64,000 bases of DNA, from positions 310,001 through 374,000 of the forward strand of contig JALDNG010000079.1 in the NCBI GenBank assembly GCA_024349245.1, in the 5' to 3' direction. Below are positions 50,704 through 64,000 of this stretch, one piece after another; position 1 is the stretch's first letter, and each line of letters begins with the position of its first letter. The translations under genes were made by a program, and so were the position numbers. The notes under the pieces are model-generated. The model was not told the origin of the DNA. It made no database searches and saw only the letters and a program-made list of their open reading frames with translations. The stretch comes from Neodontobutis hainanensis (lineage: Eukaryota; Chordata; Actinopteri; Gobiiformes; Odontobutidae).

Positions 50704-53384
50704 TACAGAAGACATTTGTACAGAATTTAACTCCCTGTGTTTAAAGTGATATAATTCAACTCTTAACCTATTGTTTGAGTGATATTTCTGTAACTGAAGA
50801 CCACACTGTCGCTTGTTCAGTGAAAGTAACCTTTGACTCGTCCTCGTATGATGTCAACACAAAGCGGAAGTTAATAACACGCACCAAGTTTCTCACACTC
50901 CGGCCAGAGGTTGTCTGAGGTTATCTCATGGCCTCATTAGTGACAGATAAAGACAGAAGCGAGCACAGTTCCAGTGTTTGAATAGGCATAAACAAAAAGG
51001 TTACAAAAAATTAGGTTTGTATAAAACTAATGAGAGAAAGAGACTCAGGATTTAGACCTGCCCAAGAAACCTCTTTCCTGAAATAATAAATTCAGTCCAA
51101 TGCAATTAAGATTAAAAAAACATTGCAGTGACTTGGACAAGGACGGAGTCCAGAAGATAGAGTCGGGGTCACTGAACTGTTCAGACTTAAAACACACACT
51201 AATTAAAGTAAACTGTGAGAAATGACAAAGTAGCAGAAGATGGTGTAAAATAAGACATCTGTTACTTAGAAAAATTATTCTCTCAATTATCGCCACCACA
51301 GAGGCCCACCTGGATTATACTGGATTGACCAGGTTTAGGTTGGCTTCACAGTATTTTAGGCTGAGGCTCTCTGCTCTGTGTCAGCTCAATGAGAGTAGAG
51401 CCATGTAAGAAAACACCTGCTACATCAACTCCGTCGGCTGTGGTTGGAGCAGACACAGAACAATGCCAGATTGGACACTTGCCAGAACAACATCAGGACT
51501 GATCCACGAACTGATAAATGCCATGTTGTGTCTCAGGGTAATTGTTTAAGTGATGGAGGACATGTCATTCAAACCTCATCTTCTCGTGCGTCGTGTTTGG
51601 ACCGCTTCCTTGTCTCAGCCACAACAGAGTCCTCGTTCAGTGATGGATTCAAACAATAAACCGAGTGGTGTTTTTTTTTATTCAAGGAGCATTTCCCAAT
51701 TCTATTTACTGCATAGGTAGTTTTAGTTAAAGTTGATGCCCAACAGATTTATTATAATGATTCTTTGATAGTAGTTTCCAGAAAACATGGATGCTTAGGT
51801 TTAACGAAATTAAACTGAAATTATCTATAATGGCCCTGGGCACAGTTAAAGCAACAGAGATTTACACGAGAGTCCTTTTTAAGAGCGGTCCTTTTTTGGC
51901 ATAAAGTAGAAATAATATGTGTTGTCGCTGTTATTTTTAAAACAGTTTTAAAGCTCACCTTATCATGTGCAATTCACCATGATGTTTTCTTAGGTTGTGT
52001 TATTTCTGCTTTTTGGATCAATGTATGTCAAATGTCCCACATTAATGAACCATATCAGATTTGTGTATAGTCAGTCTTTTTATCATTGTTGTTGCACAAG
52101 ACTGGGGCAACACTGCAAACAACTTCAGGCAAGTATTAGTCACCCTCCTGACTTTGTTAAATCCCAACCAAATATACAATATGTCGAGTCTTTAAAAAGC
52201 CTTGACAGCAGAACTATGTAGACCAGCTAGTTCCCATGAAATCAGCTGCAAACAACTAACTTTGCTCTTCAGTTTTACTTAAAGTCTGTGCAAATAGACT
52301 TAAAGGTTGATTGTTAGATCCCCACTCCTCCAATTCTGTCATACATACTACATTAAAGTCAGTAAATCTCAGGTTTGTTGTCTGTGTCCCCAGTATTAAT
52401 GTGAGACCAAGTGATTAATGCTTGATCAGAAACACTTTAAATACCATTTGGTGGATCTGCGCTATATGCAACTTCCTTTGTTAAACAGACTGTACTTGAT
52501 TGTTTTATCTCTTATAGTTGGGAAATTGGTTTAAACCCCAAATAGTACATTGTAAAATATATAACATCTACTGTTTATTTCAGAGGATTTCAATAGATAA
52601 TCATCATAATAATCACCGCTCGCTTCCCAAAGAAAGACCAATCTCATTTGTCTACACAACTGTCACTAGAGGGTTTAAGGGAGGCTGATAAACATTGAAC
52701 ATTGAGTGAAAGTAAAATGGGGATACATTTTGACAATTCAGTCACATAATGTTTGAAGAGATAAATGTTTTTCTGAATATGAATATTCTGAAGTAGTTTA
52801 CGATAAGCTCTAAACTTCAGTTTGGCATAATATTAGTGTTTTGAGAAGGAATTTATTTTAGTTTTTTTGGAAAAGCAGGAAAGGTCCTATGGCTGCTTTC
52901 GGGGATGAGCGGAGTCTGAGACAGAAAGTAGTATCAAGTAGTGCAGCTCTTTGATAGTTAGCGTGAACAAATTTATTTTTAAATACAAACACATCTAGAA
53001 TATGTTTGTTGAGTTTGATTTACTTACTCAAGAGTCTATACTCCATACAAAGGGGGTATAATATGCAAGATTTTGATAGAAAATGAATATTAACCCTCAC
53101 ATAATCTCATTTATTGCACTCTTATGGCCCACCTGAAACAATATGGCCGAGGGGATGTTGTTTTCAATCTGTATTTCTCATTGGAGTGGGTGTTTTTGTG
53201 TCAATTTAGCTTTTTTAATTGATGAGGACTTAATCAGGGGTAAGCAGACAGGGCCAGGTTTAACATTCACTGTATAACTTTTAATTCATGGTATCAAGAT
53301 TTTTTCACGATTGATATTATTATCTTTTGACTATAATTGCCTTAATTCTGTAAAGATTTCCAGTATTTGATTTAATTGTTATTT

Positions 53385-53580
53385 ATGACTTACACCAGAA
53401 TGCACAAAGAGGTGGTCAGAGAAGGCCATGAGTGCCAGGTGTGTGGCAGCCCCCCTCTCCGTCTGTCCCACGTGTGAATGTGTGTGAATGGAAGCATCAT
53501 GTAAAGGGCCCAAGAAAGGTACAAAAAAGCTCTATATAAAGGCACAACATTTACCATATGTATAGACTTTTTCATATAAA
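53385..53580. repeat. LINE/SINE tail-like repeat
   Basis: 'tgtgaatgtgtgtgaatgg' followed by '...tgtaaag...' and 'agctctatataaagg' is the usual 3' tail layout shared by many teleost SINEs and LINEs, here decayed. No head could be identified. Confidence 0.45.
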
Positions 53581-54230
53581 GACACAAGCCAAAATGTAAT
53601 GTAATACATATATTTCCGTCAGGTATGTGGACATTCTACATATTCACAAATCTGAAGACATTACAGACAAACATGTGCGTGAACACTGTGTCAAAATATC
53701 TAACACTAAAACATGCGTTCAGTAGCTGCGGAAAAAGTGTTGAATACTGTAATGTTTCAATAGTTGGTGTTAGCAATTATTAAACAGGAACGTTCACTCT
53801 TTTACGGTAATCTGAGAAGTGATGATTATTTGAAATGACACGTGGAGAATTCAGAATTCAGGAACAAAACATTGCTGTTCTTCACAATCACTGTACATTT
53901 GTCATTCAGCCACAACAGCATGTCTTTTAACTGAACAACACGATTTGTTCAAGGAGGAGACCTGCGACCTACTCAGCAAAACCTGCGATGAATCACATGG
54001 ATCGTATTTAACTTTGCCTTTAACTGGCCTGAAATGCTTTACCGTAAGCGCTTCATGACGGCAGCAGGAAGGAGACACAATGGCTTTTCCATCACTGAAA
54101 TTGGAGAAGAAGCAGGTCATTGCTGCTTTAAATAACATCTGCTTTGGGCTGAATGACATTATGAGGTAGTAGGTGCTTAAATACAACACAGACTTCAAGT
54201 TTCATCTTGACAGAGAAGCTTGACAAATGT

Positions 54231-55373
54231 GCAGAGGTGGGTAGTTTTATACTTACACTACATTTACTTGAGTTCGTTTTTGATTGAAGATTTGGTTTCA
54301 TGAAACATAATGTCTCCATCACATAACTCAACAATCCCATGTACACCACAACAGCAAAGAGGATATTTAAGGTCAATGTCCAGACTCCAGACCATTTTAT
54401 TCTAATAATCTCTGCTGAGACTGCTGCCCCGCACTGGATTAATGGAGAAAGATGGAATGGAATGAAATAAAATGAAGTGTACAATAAAAAACAATACTGA
54501 ACAGATCGCTGCCCTTTTACAAACAATCTCCGTATCTTTTAATTCTGAATTACATGCAATATCAATTGGAATTGACTGGTCGTCGAGGTTATTGTAGTAT
54601 TTTTCTCCGACTACATCCAGAAGAGCTGTTTAGTGCCTGCACCAATGTCTCCTTTTTTCGATTGACCCAACTGGCCAGATGGTCAAACCTTAAACACACC
54701 AGTGCTCCCACACCTTTGGTAAAAACTAGAACCAGTTCCAGTAAAATCACTAAGGCTAGAAGAGAATGAATTTCTGTGAGTTTCTATGAGAAGGTAATCT
54801 GTCCAACCAAGCACAGACAAGCATTAAGAAACTAAAACATAGGTGGCAGTAGTGCTTTTCCTGTTTCCTGCACAACTTTAATAAATAAGTGCTTCAGTCT
54901 GAATGTAGACCGAGGTTATAGTAATACTTTTGACTTGTCTGAACATAACACATTCTTCAAGTGATAAAACACACACAGTCGGCTTTCGGTTTAGAATCGC
55001 AACTTATGCAGCACTAAGATGACCCTACTGTTTACACAGCTGACACTGCTGCCAATTCAAGGATTGCTTTAACAAACTGTACCATACAAAACAGAGTTAA
55101 AGGATAGTTCACGCTTGCACAACAAGTATGAGGCTGGCAGGCTCAGTGAATCCAGACAATGCTGTGCTTTAGCTGCCCACTGAAGACAAGCATGTTTCTT
55201 TGATTCTATATTTTTATTTTATCATTTAAGATATAATTTATTTCTGTTATCCTTGAATGCAATCAAAATCTAATTTAACTCATTACTTAAGTTATTTTAT
55301 TTCACTAAATACTGCTTGATTTAAACAACTTAAGTCAATTTGAATACCTCAGTGCAGACGTACCCACCTCTGC
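54231..55373. mobile_element. hAT-like non-autonomous DNA transposon remnant
   Basis: Opposing ends carry the inverted word 'gcagaggtgggta' (54231- and -55373), a terminus common in fish hAT-like elements, with an adjoining 'cttgagt' subterminal word. The flanking eight bases (caaatgtg / caagtatg) match at six positions, as expected for an old 8-bp target duplication. The interior has no transposase. Confidence 0.5.
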
Positions 55374-55383
55374 AAGTATGTCA

Positions 55384-55389
55384 TTTATT
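55384..55389 (-). promoter_or_regulatory. ptger4: Candidate poly(A) signal of ptger4
   Basis: AATAAA on the minus strand about 63 nt past the stop; another occurs at about 55213. The 3' UTR may extend into the hAT-like remnant next door. Confidence 0.4.
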
Positions 55390-55451
55390 TATATGCCTAT
55401 CCTTTTGTCAGAGATTTAAAAAGTCTTTATGAGATTTGAATTATTCAAGGG

Positions 55452-57241
55452 TCAAATGCATTTCTCCTCCACTGTCTGAGTTCTTATTGACACCTGAAGT
55501 GTGTCTTTGGGACGGGGTAGAGCTGAAATATGAGCCTCTTCACTGCTCTGCTCTGAAGAATGTGAGTCTTTTGCAGACGAGGGCGGTATTTTCTGTCGGA
55601 TGGCAGACAGTAGATTGCCCCCATTGGAAAGGTAGAGTAAAGTCTGTGAGGTGTCCCTTACATCCTGGGACGCCAGTGAGTGAGAGCCCCGTTTAGAGGC
55701 AACTGAGGAAAGCTGGTGAGAGTCTATACAGATGAAGTTACCTGCTCCCTGCTGCCTCCTCCTTGCACCTATCTTACAGAACAGGCACTTGACTTTCTCA
55801 ATGAGTTTAATCAGGATGGATTTTCTTAGAAGGATGTAGATCCAGGGGTCCAGGATGGGGTTGAAGGAAGCAAACCGGATTGCTCTAAGGTCGGGGTTTT
55901 TCTCCAAACGTTGTTCCACCTGGGTTTTGTACAGCTGGTTCAGAAACACCTGAGCCTGAAAAAAAAAGTAATGTCAAGTATTAGGTTCAGTGTAATTAAG
56001 TGCAGCACAAATACATTAAATCCATTCAAAACATACAGACGTATATTCAGACTCAGATGCATTCAGATACAGATATTCTCTAAATAAAAGGTGAAGTGAT
56101 ATGTGCTAGAATCACGTTTCTAACTGTTATGTTTTGTAACAACTAAAACAAGACTCGACTGACTTTTTCTTTATTCTTAATATGACTGATAACTGATAAC
56201 TGATAACGGACCAATACACTGCTCTGCAATCACTGTCAAGGCTCACCCTTTTAACCCCAGCATTTTATTACAAATATTAGCATCTGATATGTTACAGCTC
56301 GTCTCATACATGTCATTAGAGAAAGAGGAGAAGGGAAAAAAGTCTTAGAATAGGGTTGCTATTTGCGCTGTGCAAGGCGTATAAACAACCATCAAAGACC
56401 CGTGCGTAAAATGCGCGTTAAGGATAAAAATTTTGCCTGAACGACAGAAAACGGAACTCACCACGAGCGGAATGGAGCAGACCAGGATGACTACCGACGT
56501 GCCGATGAGCAGGATGACCATCTGGATCTCGGCTCCGGCCAAACGGCTGAAGCTGCGCGCACTCCTGCTCGGGTCCACGTTACGCTGCAGATCCGTGCCC
56601 AGAGACATCCTGCGCACGTAGTGCCGGTGCATACGGATCAAAGCCACGCAGACCAGCACGTTACAAATGACAGTGACCAGAGTGAGCACAGAGCTCAGCC
56701 CCGCGTACGCGAAGGAGTAGGTGGCGTCGCTGGTGCGGTTGCTCCTCCACTCCAGGAAGCACCAGGTATTTGGGTACTGCTTCCTGACCTGTCCAAAGCC
56801 CATACTGGGCAGCGCGCAGAAGAGCGCGTTGGACACGTAAATGCCCAATAGTGTGAGGCCCGCCAGCCGCTGGTCCACGTAGTCGTTATAGAAGTAGGCA
56901 TGGTTTATGGCGATGTAGCGCTCCACGGACATGGCGCAGATGATGCTGAGCCCCGCCAGAGAAAAGAAAAGCAAAGTGAAGCCGAAATACTGGCACAGGG
57001 GGTCTTCCCCGGGCCACTCGCCCTTCACATAAGTGGCGATAGTAACAGGACTGGCCAAGAGCGTGCCCAGCAGGTCGGTCACAGCCAGACCACACACCAG
57101 CGTGTAGAAGGTGGTCTCCTTCTGCTCTTTACGAGACTTACAGAGGACCACGATGGCGATGACGTTCCCCACCACACCGAAGATGAACATGATGGACGGA
57201 ATGGTGGGCACCATCCTGCCGCTCATTGTCTGGTTGTTCAT
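55452..57241 (-). CDS. ptger4: Prostaglandin E2 receptor EP4 subtype
   Basis: Gs-coupled prostanoid GPCR at the plasma membrane. Two coding exons, 56462-57241 and 55452-55955, joined in phase 0, encode 427 residues (human 488). TM1 starts at IMFIFGVVGN. NQT near the start and SNRT in the second loop are N-glycosylation sequons. The second loop has the prostanoid-receptor signature QYPNTWCFLEW. TM7 has IRFASFNPILDPWIYILLRK, with Arg 287 equivalent to the ligand-carboxylate-binding Arg 316 of human and DPWIY in place of NPxxY. The Ser/Thr-rich tail ends in VEEKCI, as in other EP4s. The third intracellular loop is shorter than in human. The intron after PLV is at the conserved prostanoid-receptor position in TM6. 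The first ATG has T at -3; Met 6 and Met 10 have better contexts. Teleosts carry several EP4 paralogues; which one this is cannot be told. Confidence 0.95.
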
Positions 57242-57600
57242 GAATGCGTCTTATCAGTGAAGTTTCAATAAAGCTTCAACGCCAGTACCTCCACTCCAGA
57301 GCGCGGGACAAACTGAGCCACATGGTTGAAACCAGGCGAGATTCCTCTTCTCCTTTTGAAGTGAACTTGAAGAAACTTAAAACGCCCTGTGAATAACTCC
57401 GGCTCCTCTCATATTGTCTAAGTAGTCATGACCCTCAGTGTCTCACAAGGAGCCCAGAAGGTGACAGCAGCAGACACAAGCAGACACCAGCAGAGCGTAA
57501 ACTGTGGCTTTGTCTTGTGACTCCTGCGCTGCTCAGTCCCTCCCCTTCACTTTACACACAGCCCTCATCTCTGCTCTGACATTAGGACATGGAGCTGTGT
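57242..57600 (-). promoter_or_regulatory. ptger4: Likely 5' UTR and promoter of ptger4
   Basis: This sequence upstream of the ATG is GC-richer than its surroundings up to about 57590 and has no competing coding signal. No transcription start or TATA box could be assigned with confidence. Confidence 0.4.
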
Positions 57601-60439
57601 TGAAACATTGATCTTATTTAATAACAACATGTTTTCATTGTGCCACAAAGAAACAGGTTACAAAAATAGAACAACCAAAATAACCCCAGTCTGAATCACA
57701 CTTAAAACTTAAAATCTAATTTATTAAAATATATGAATACATATCTTATTTGGATATTATTTGTTGATCATTATAACTACACACATAATAACCCATTTTA
57801 TAAGTATGGGCTGTAAATATGTAGATATATTTGATCTTTATAATTTGAAAAGGTTGGACACGAGTTTCAGATTTACAATGCAAAGAATGAACACTCTTTA
57901 AACACTATATTCATTCATGTAAGCGCTGATTTGGTTGACTTGTCCGGTGCAGTGATGCTGGAATCTATTGACTTTATGACTTCAACAGTTTACTTTAGCA
58001 TGCTATCTTTTGGTTCAGGCTAAAAGATACACCACATGAACATTTAAACATTAACTCTAGCTAGTGTCAGGTCCATTACTTCCTCTGTAAAGTGATAAGT
58101 TCTGTTCTTTTCAATCTCAGTCAACCACAAACTCTGACAATGACTCAGCTTCAACATTGCTCTGATTTTTTCACTATTTGAACAAAATCAGATTACCAAG
58201 AATACTTTAAATATTGTTAACATTGGCAGATGGGAACTGAATGTTACATGTAGTCACTCTATCCAGCAGCACAAGATGTCACACACATCCCGGGACAGCA
58301 CTTTCTGAGCCCTCTGTTAATATTTGTCATGTCTCTTACTTTGCAGTTTTTGGTTGTTGAGTTATGCAACAATACTTTATACCGTTTCAATTTACTTTAA
58401 ATTGCAAGAATCTTTGTGAATTTTCAACATGTACAATTTGCAAATGCTCAAGTAAAGAATTTATCTTTTTGATATGTGGATTTGCTCTGGACCAGGTACG
58501 TAGCTGAGGCCACTTGTCCCTTATTTAACATGTAACAGGTAGTGTCATAGACTGTAATATTGATTGATGTGATATTGAATACTGGCAGCCATGTTTCAAA
58601 TGCTCATTTAAAGGGCTCTCCGAAGGCTTGCCTTGTGGTGCACGTACTGTACCACATGACAAAATGACTCCGGTTTCAAGACATCCGTAGAGCTGTTCAG
58701 TCCGTGTCATCCTCCTCTTTTTCTCATTTTTCTTCTGTCTATTTAAATTAATGAAAAACATTGCCCTAACTACCCATCACCCCCTGATGCAGTCGGACTG
58801 GCCAAGCTGTTCAGGTTTTAGCGATGACCTGTTTGAATATGCATTAGAAATGAAATACTAACAGTCACTTAAGTCCCTCATGACGCTTTTGGTGAAATAA
58901 CAAACTGAACTGTGTCTTAAACTAAGGTGGGATTAACAAACAAAGCTACACCAACCGTTACCTCGTGCTCTTCAGTAATAAATCAAGAATTTGACAATAA
59001 GCAGAATGTACTTCAAGAGACCAAGTACAGGCTGTAAACATGTTTACTTCACTTATTAAGCCGATTGTGTTCTGTAGGAATTCTTTACAACACGTGATAG
59101 CCTCCCAATGGCATAACACAAGGTTCCAGTGATATTGCTAGCATCCAAAAACTGCAGCTGTACATGGGGAACTCTGGAGACCCGGGTCCTTGAGGCCTGA
59201 CTGACCCTGTGCTCTCTCAAAACACTCTCTACACTTGTTGCTGATTTCTACCACTTATTTAAACACGTACATTTGGTAAATTTGATAAATTGTAATCTTA
59301 ATGAGCAGTCTTGAAAAAAATAATCACTCTAAACATGCCATTCATAGTTTGTATATATATAATTAGCCTCATTGTGCCAGGCTTTTGAAAAAATGTGGCT
59401 GTTATGTAATGTGTTTGTATAGGACTGCATGTGTGGCACGTAAAAAACACTATATATTTAGTGTTTTCATTGCTTTCTAGACTCGGCAGAAAGTGCAGTA
59501 AGTAGATTTGCAAGTTTATGCCTCTCATGAATGTGCCTTTCCTGGATTTGTTTGTCGAAGTCAGATAACCTGCGCAGAAATAGTATTGACCTAAAAGAAT
59601 CCATATTTCTGAACATATCTCAAGATGGTGTATTGTAGACAGACAATTGCACAGCTAGTTGTTTTGATGGTGGACTTTGTTGCTAAGGAAAGAAACGTCC
59701 CAAACACAGGTCTGTAATTCCTGCCCCAAACAATTCCTACATTGTCTTCTTTTTTGAGAAGTTTGTCGATGTTTGTGCTCGAACAAAAAAACAGTCTATT
59801 TTTCTGTGGTAGCAGTTTCTAGGATTTTTTCTGATGAGAAACCACTAGAAATGCAGGTGTGTGGCTGGCTGTCTTTAGGTGCTGCTCCAGTTGATTTCCC
59901 TTGCAGCAGTGTGTCTGTGTTTGGAGCTTAATGGCAGTGCTAAGCTGTTGATTTATCGCCGAAGATTATGGTGTGCCACAGGCTTTTTATTTGTCAGGGA
60001 AAACAACAGCTTCTATTGAAGTGAAACAAAATCGCGGCAACAGGTACAGACACATCTGGAAGGTTGTAGAGCAGGTCAAAAAACCCAGTTTTCATTCCAG
60101 GTTTAATTCTGCCAAACTGTTTCAGTAATGCACCAACACGTCTGAGCAACTGACAAACAGTAGCTAATGCACCAGATACTGCTGATTAAAATAGTCATGG
60201 TAAGAACTTAGATGTGTTGTTTTGTGACTCATTTAGTTCAATAATGTTAACACAAACACAGCATTCTGATGGTTACCCAATGTGTGCTACAAAACAATAC
60301 AAAACGAAGTCATAATTCTGGTCCTATTGTCTTTATTTGGCTTGATTTTCTGCAGTCAGCACTGTTTAGTAATATAGATCCACTGAGGATTGTGTTGAGT
60401 ATATGCTTGAGCAGTCCCTCTTTCACATGTTCCACTAAA

Positions 60440-60895
60440 GCAGTGGTGGGCAAACTAAGGCCCAGGGGCCACATGTGGCTCATTGGGCTGTGTAATGCGG
60501 TCCGCCAACCATTTACTAATACTTTATTGGTGATTAAGCAATGCAAATATGTTACCTTTTTTCCTTCAATATTCTGCAGTGATCAGTTGACTTCAATACA
60601 ACATGCTCCAAACAGGAACAACCTTTTCTAAAGCTGTCATCTCTACTCTTGGCATAAGATAGTTTTCACTGGTTTCAGAACAAACTGTTTAGCTCTAAAC
60701 CTGATGCAGCTATGACTGTGTTGTTGAATATACAGTTATATTTCACATATTATTTTGCTATAGTTCAAAGTTTATACTAAGTGTTCTTATTGAGCATAAG
60801 TGAGTTCACGTGTTGGCCCAGGCCCTCCACGAGAGTCCCATGTTCTAATGTAACCCTTGGGGAAAAATAATTGCCCAGCCCTGCACTGAAGCCAC
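60440..60895. mobile_element. Possible hAT-like element remnant
   Basis: The left end 'cagtggtgggcaaact' and the right end, read in reverse as 'cagtgcagggctgggcaatt', resemble each other and the termini of widespread hAT elements. The inner left part ('aaggcccaggggccacatgtgg') is the usual continuation. No clean 8-bp target duplication was found. Confidence 0.45.
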
Positions 60896-61597
60896 TTGAC
60901 GGTCAGCTTTATGTTAATAGTGATCAGCTTTAGGCACGACCTACTGCTAACTTTGTGACTATACTGCTTAGTTCTTCCTGGATCCTTTTTTCTTGTCTTT
61001 ATGCGGTTATTGCCATTAATGACATAGTACCAACCAATGGAATGGAAACAAGGGAAAAATGAGAAGGAAAAAGATTTGACCAAGGATTTGAACCTAAGTT
61101 GCTTCGGCTATGTTATGTAGCTATGTGGTCATAGGTGAGGAGGAAACAAGGCACCCCTTTGTAGGACTATCCTGTTTTTAAAAAAAAACAAAAAACTCTA
61201 GCGACATCTATTGTGATTAGTTTGTCTGACTCTCCAATATTTAATTATTATAATACACAGAGGAAATTAAGGACATATAACAGATGGCTTCAAACAATGA
61301 CACAAATCACTTTCCAACCTTACAAAAGTTGATAATATTCTTGTGTGCACCAAGAGATTGTAAAATATATATGACAAGTTTTTGGAAAATCATAAAAGTA
61401 AATTGGAACAAACCTTGTCTTGCTAAATGTAATTAATTGTGTGAGACCTTATTTCACCCATTTTCACCTAAAATCTTGTTAGAACAATCATAATTGTTTA
61501 CCTAAAGACGAAGTTTATTCAATGCTTTGTTTTTTCTTTTAGCCTTTAGCGCAGAATAGATGGACAGGAAACAGGTTAAGAGAGAAGACATTGAGGA

Positions 61598-61680
61598 AAT
61601 GACCCGAGCCAGAATCGAACAAAGGTCTCCCAAGTGTGTGGTAAGCACTCTACCAGGTAAATCCCTAATGCTCTGTTTCT
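61598..61680 (-). repeat. tRNA-like sequence, probably SINE head or tRNA pseudogene
   Basis: On the minus strand there is a box-A-like 'tacctggtagagtg' and a box-B-like 'tgttcgattct' at tRNA-like spacing, but acceptor and D stems do not pair well. It is therefore not called as a functional tRNA. Confidence 0.45.
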
Positions 61681-63337
61681 CTTGTTGGTTCTAGAGTTAC
61701 CGTAATCTGCACTTGTTGCTGTTCCCTGGAAATCCAACTCAAGACCAAACTAATTCTTTGTTTAGAATAACCTGACCAGGCTTTGGCTAATACCGAATGG
61801 TTACTCATTGGAATAATTTTAAATTCATTCTTCTTGTTTATGTAAATCTCATTTGACATGTAAGTCAGCTCAGTTTAATTCTCCAATAATTGTTTATGTA
61901 TAAGCACAAATTAATTACTCTTATTAACAATGACACTTACAGCTGCTACTATGTTCGTCATTCATTTCCAGTATTTCCCGGAATGAGTCCAGGTGTACGT
62001 CTTAGGCCTCAGGGAATCTGCGTGTGCAGCTTGTTTTTTGTTTTTAATATAAACTTTAGAAAGACCCAGACGTGTTTATTCTTGGCTTGGATAGATTTGT
62101 CAATAACATCCGTATGCGATCTCTCCTCAACATAACAAATCTGCGGCACACGGGATCAGATGTAAACTGTTTGATCTGGCACTTAGCTGGACATGTGACG
62201 GCAACATGGAAACGGAAACAGTTTGCATTTAGAGACTGTTCACAGCAATATTCACATGTCTGTCATGTATATAATGTACTCAAGTCGGTGGAAGTAGCTA
62301 TAGATGCAAAATCTAATGAATGGCACACATTAACCAAGGCAGGAGTTTTTTTTAAACATGCCTTCAAAAGCTGACTCACATTTATTCAGCTCAGAAATGA
62401 CAGCACTGAACATGATGCATTGAAAATCTTGAACTTCCACCGACACAGTTAATCCCAAAAAGGTGTGGCTCCTCAAGTTGTAGCAACAGGCAAACAGCAG
62501 CATTGTGGAAAATTACCTCAAAGTGTCCCAAATAAATGGAAAAGGTTTGAAAAAAATCAGCAGACTCTATAATGGTAAATATTAACTGTAACTGTATTAA
62601 CTGGGTGACACATTAAAAAATAACATTGATATGTTTGGCTAATCTTTACAGGAGAACACGGCACTGGATGTAGCGTTGCTGATAATGCATAACCTGAGGC
62701 CAAAGAAGAACAAAAGAAGCACAGCAGAACACACGTCATTTAATAAGGTTGTTTAAATTCCACACACTGGCTTTGAGGACTCATTCACACTTGTGCTGCT
62801 CATTGAACATCAAGCTCCTGTGTTATGTGGATTAAGTAGAACAATCACCAAATAAGATCCGTGCAGTGATCTATAGCCATAATCAAAAGTGGCATAATTT
62901 ACTTTACAATAAATTTGAGCCAAGTAGAATTCATCAAAGCCATCTTAATTATTGCTTCATTAAGAGTAAAACAATTCTTGCAAGCACAGCAAAATGTTCA
63001 ATAAAAAAAATGTAGAACAGAAATATTCAGTGAATTTTGTCGATTCATTTGATGAGTTTTGGTGAGATACATTTTCTTATGAGATGCTATTGTGCCCCAT
63101 TCTCCAGAAGTGCATTGTGGAGAGTCATTCTTAGTATTATAACCAAAAAAATAACTTTGGGACTCTGTTATTTTTTGAGAGTATATATTTTATAGTAAAA
63201 GTTACATAATGTCATGTGCAAACAACAGAAATAAAATTACTGAACAAGCTCAAATATAGCCTAACTTGACCACTTCATTTCATTTCAGTCTTTATATAAA
63301 GTTTAGGAAAATGGGACCCCCAAAATCAAAACATGCT

Positions 63338-63405
63338 GGTGCCCCCTGGTGGTGGCTGCCGACAGTGAATTTCCCCACAGGGATAATAAAGACTATTATT
63401 TTGAA
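63338..63405 (+). repeat. LINE-tail-like remnant
   Basis: 'gtgccccctggtggtggctg' followed by 'gaatttccccacagggataa' and 'taaag' is a typical teleost retroelement 3' end. Only the tail is visible. Confidence 0.45.
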
Positions 63406-64000
63406 AACTGAAAATCCATGTGCCTTTTGGCCAGTGTTTCAATGTCACCAAAGTGAACGAAATACACAATCTAAATTTCAGTTTTTTCCTCATTCCTGCA
63501 GACTACAGGATGGAGAAATTAGTTGGAAGGCTTTGGGACAATTAGAGATGTGTAAGAGCAAATGGTGGACATACTGTATCACAAAAGAAAATACAATAAA
63601 CCACATTTGGCAATTATTGCAGTAATGTAGAGGACATTTTATAACAGTCACTCAATAACATGACCTTTCCCCTCAAATAAAATGTTGTGTTCAGAGTTAA
63701 GCGTTACCTTGTTAAACCTTAAACCTTAGATTGAAAAAGTAAAATAGTTATTGCTGTGTTTGAAAAAAGTTTGAAAAAGTTTGAAAACCTTTTTTTTATT
63801 GGCAATACAGTTTAACAAACACGATCTTTTGAAAGTGAAGAGTTAATACATTATAGGTGCAAACATTAAAAGGGCATTAGTTCCACAGAGATACAGTTTT
63901 AAGTTATGCATGAGCAATTTCTGGGGTTAATGAGTCATTAAATGGTCCAAAAACATGAAAACAGCCATGTATCTTGTAATCATTGTTTGGTACTAAAGCG

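Larger units (their letters stand above)
41910..55383. other. Intergenic desert between loxhd1 and ptger4
   Basis: No exon with family resemblance was found in 13.5 kb. The loxhd1 5' UTR and promoter must be in the first few hundred bases; 41980-42100 is GC-richer and may hold them. The rest is AT-rich DNA with the repeats listed separately. A GC-richer patch at about 45480-45690 has an open frame but no recognisable similarity. Confidence 0.6.
57601..64000. other. Gene-free 3' flank
   Basis: No exon with recognisable family resemblance was found on either strand. Repeat remnants are listed separately. The open frames present are short and lack splice or codon-use support. Confidence 0.6.

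Noticed and set aside
56900..57271. 123-codon plus-strand frame over ptger4
   Set aside because: Antisense shadow of the GC-richer ptger4 first exon; no independent evidence.

Overview
The window looks like ordinary nuclear DNA from a ray-finned (teleost) fish. It is AT-rich, the genes have many short GT-AG introns, and intergenic and intronic DNA is littered with Tc1-like, hAT-like, SINE and LINE debris of the fish type. Three of the four protein genes (atp5f1a, rnf165/ark2c, loxhd1) are the neighbours found on human 18q21. The HAUS1 and C18orf25 genes that lie between ATP5F1A and RNF165 in human are not seen here. I found no prokaryotic, viral or CRISPR-like system.

Layout: 1-3.4 kb, no gene. 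3.8-6.7 kb (minus): atp5f1a, mitochondrial ATP synthase alpha subunit, 11 coding exons, 551 codons. 6.7-8.0 kb: divergent promoter interval. 8.0-22.06 kb (plus): rnf165/ark2c, an Arkadia-like RING-H2 E3 ligase, 8 coding exons and a long 3' UTR; coding exon 2 carries an apparent one-base frameshift. 22.1-41.9 kb (minus): loxhd1, tail-to-tail with rnf165, 42 coding exons whose phases are consistent from ATG to stop (2389 codons). It encodes a charged N-terminal region and 16 PLAT-type repeats. 41.9-55.4 kb: a gene desert with repeats, including a palindromic Tc1 derivative. 55.45-57.24 kb (minus): ptger4, the prostaglandin E2 receptor EP4, two coding exons. 57.3-64 kb: no gene, repeat remnants.

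The genes are not a pathway: ATP synthesis, TGF-beta/BMP-linked ubiquitination, hair-bundle mechanotransduction and prostanoid signalling are simply neighbours. The most checkable novelties are a possible 12-nt in-frame microexon, a long Lys/Glu/Asp-rich N terminus and a 93-nt stop-free intron in loxhd1; the rnf165 frameshift; a T23 tract as the rnf165 terminal-exon polypyrimidine tract; and the head-to-head palindromic Tc1 element. I see no convincing previously undescribed biological system. Exon boundaries were worked out by hand from splice consensus, frame and remembered family sequences; no database search was run.
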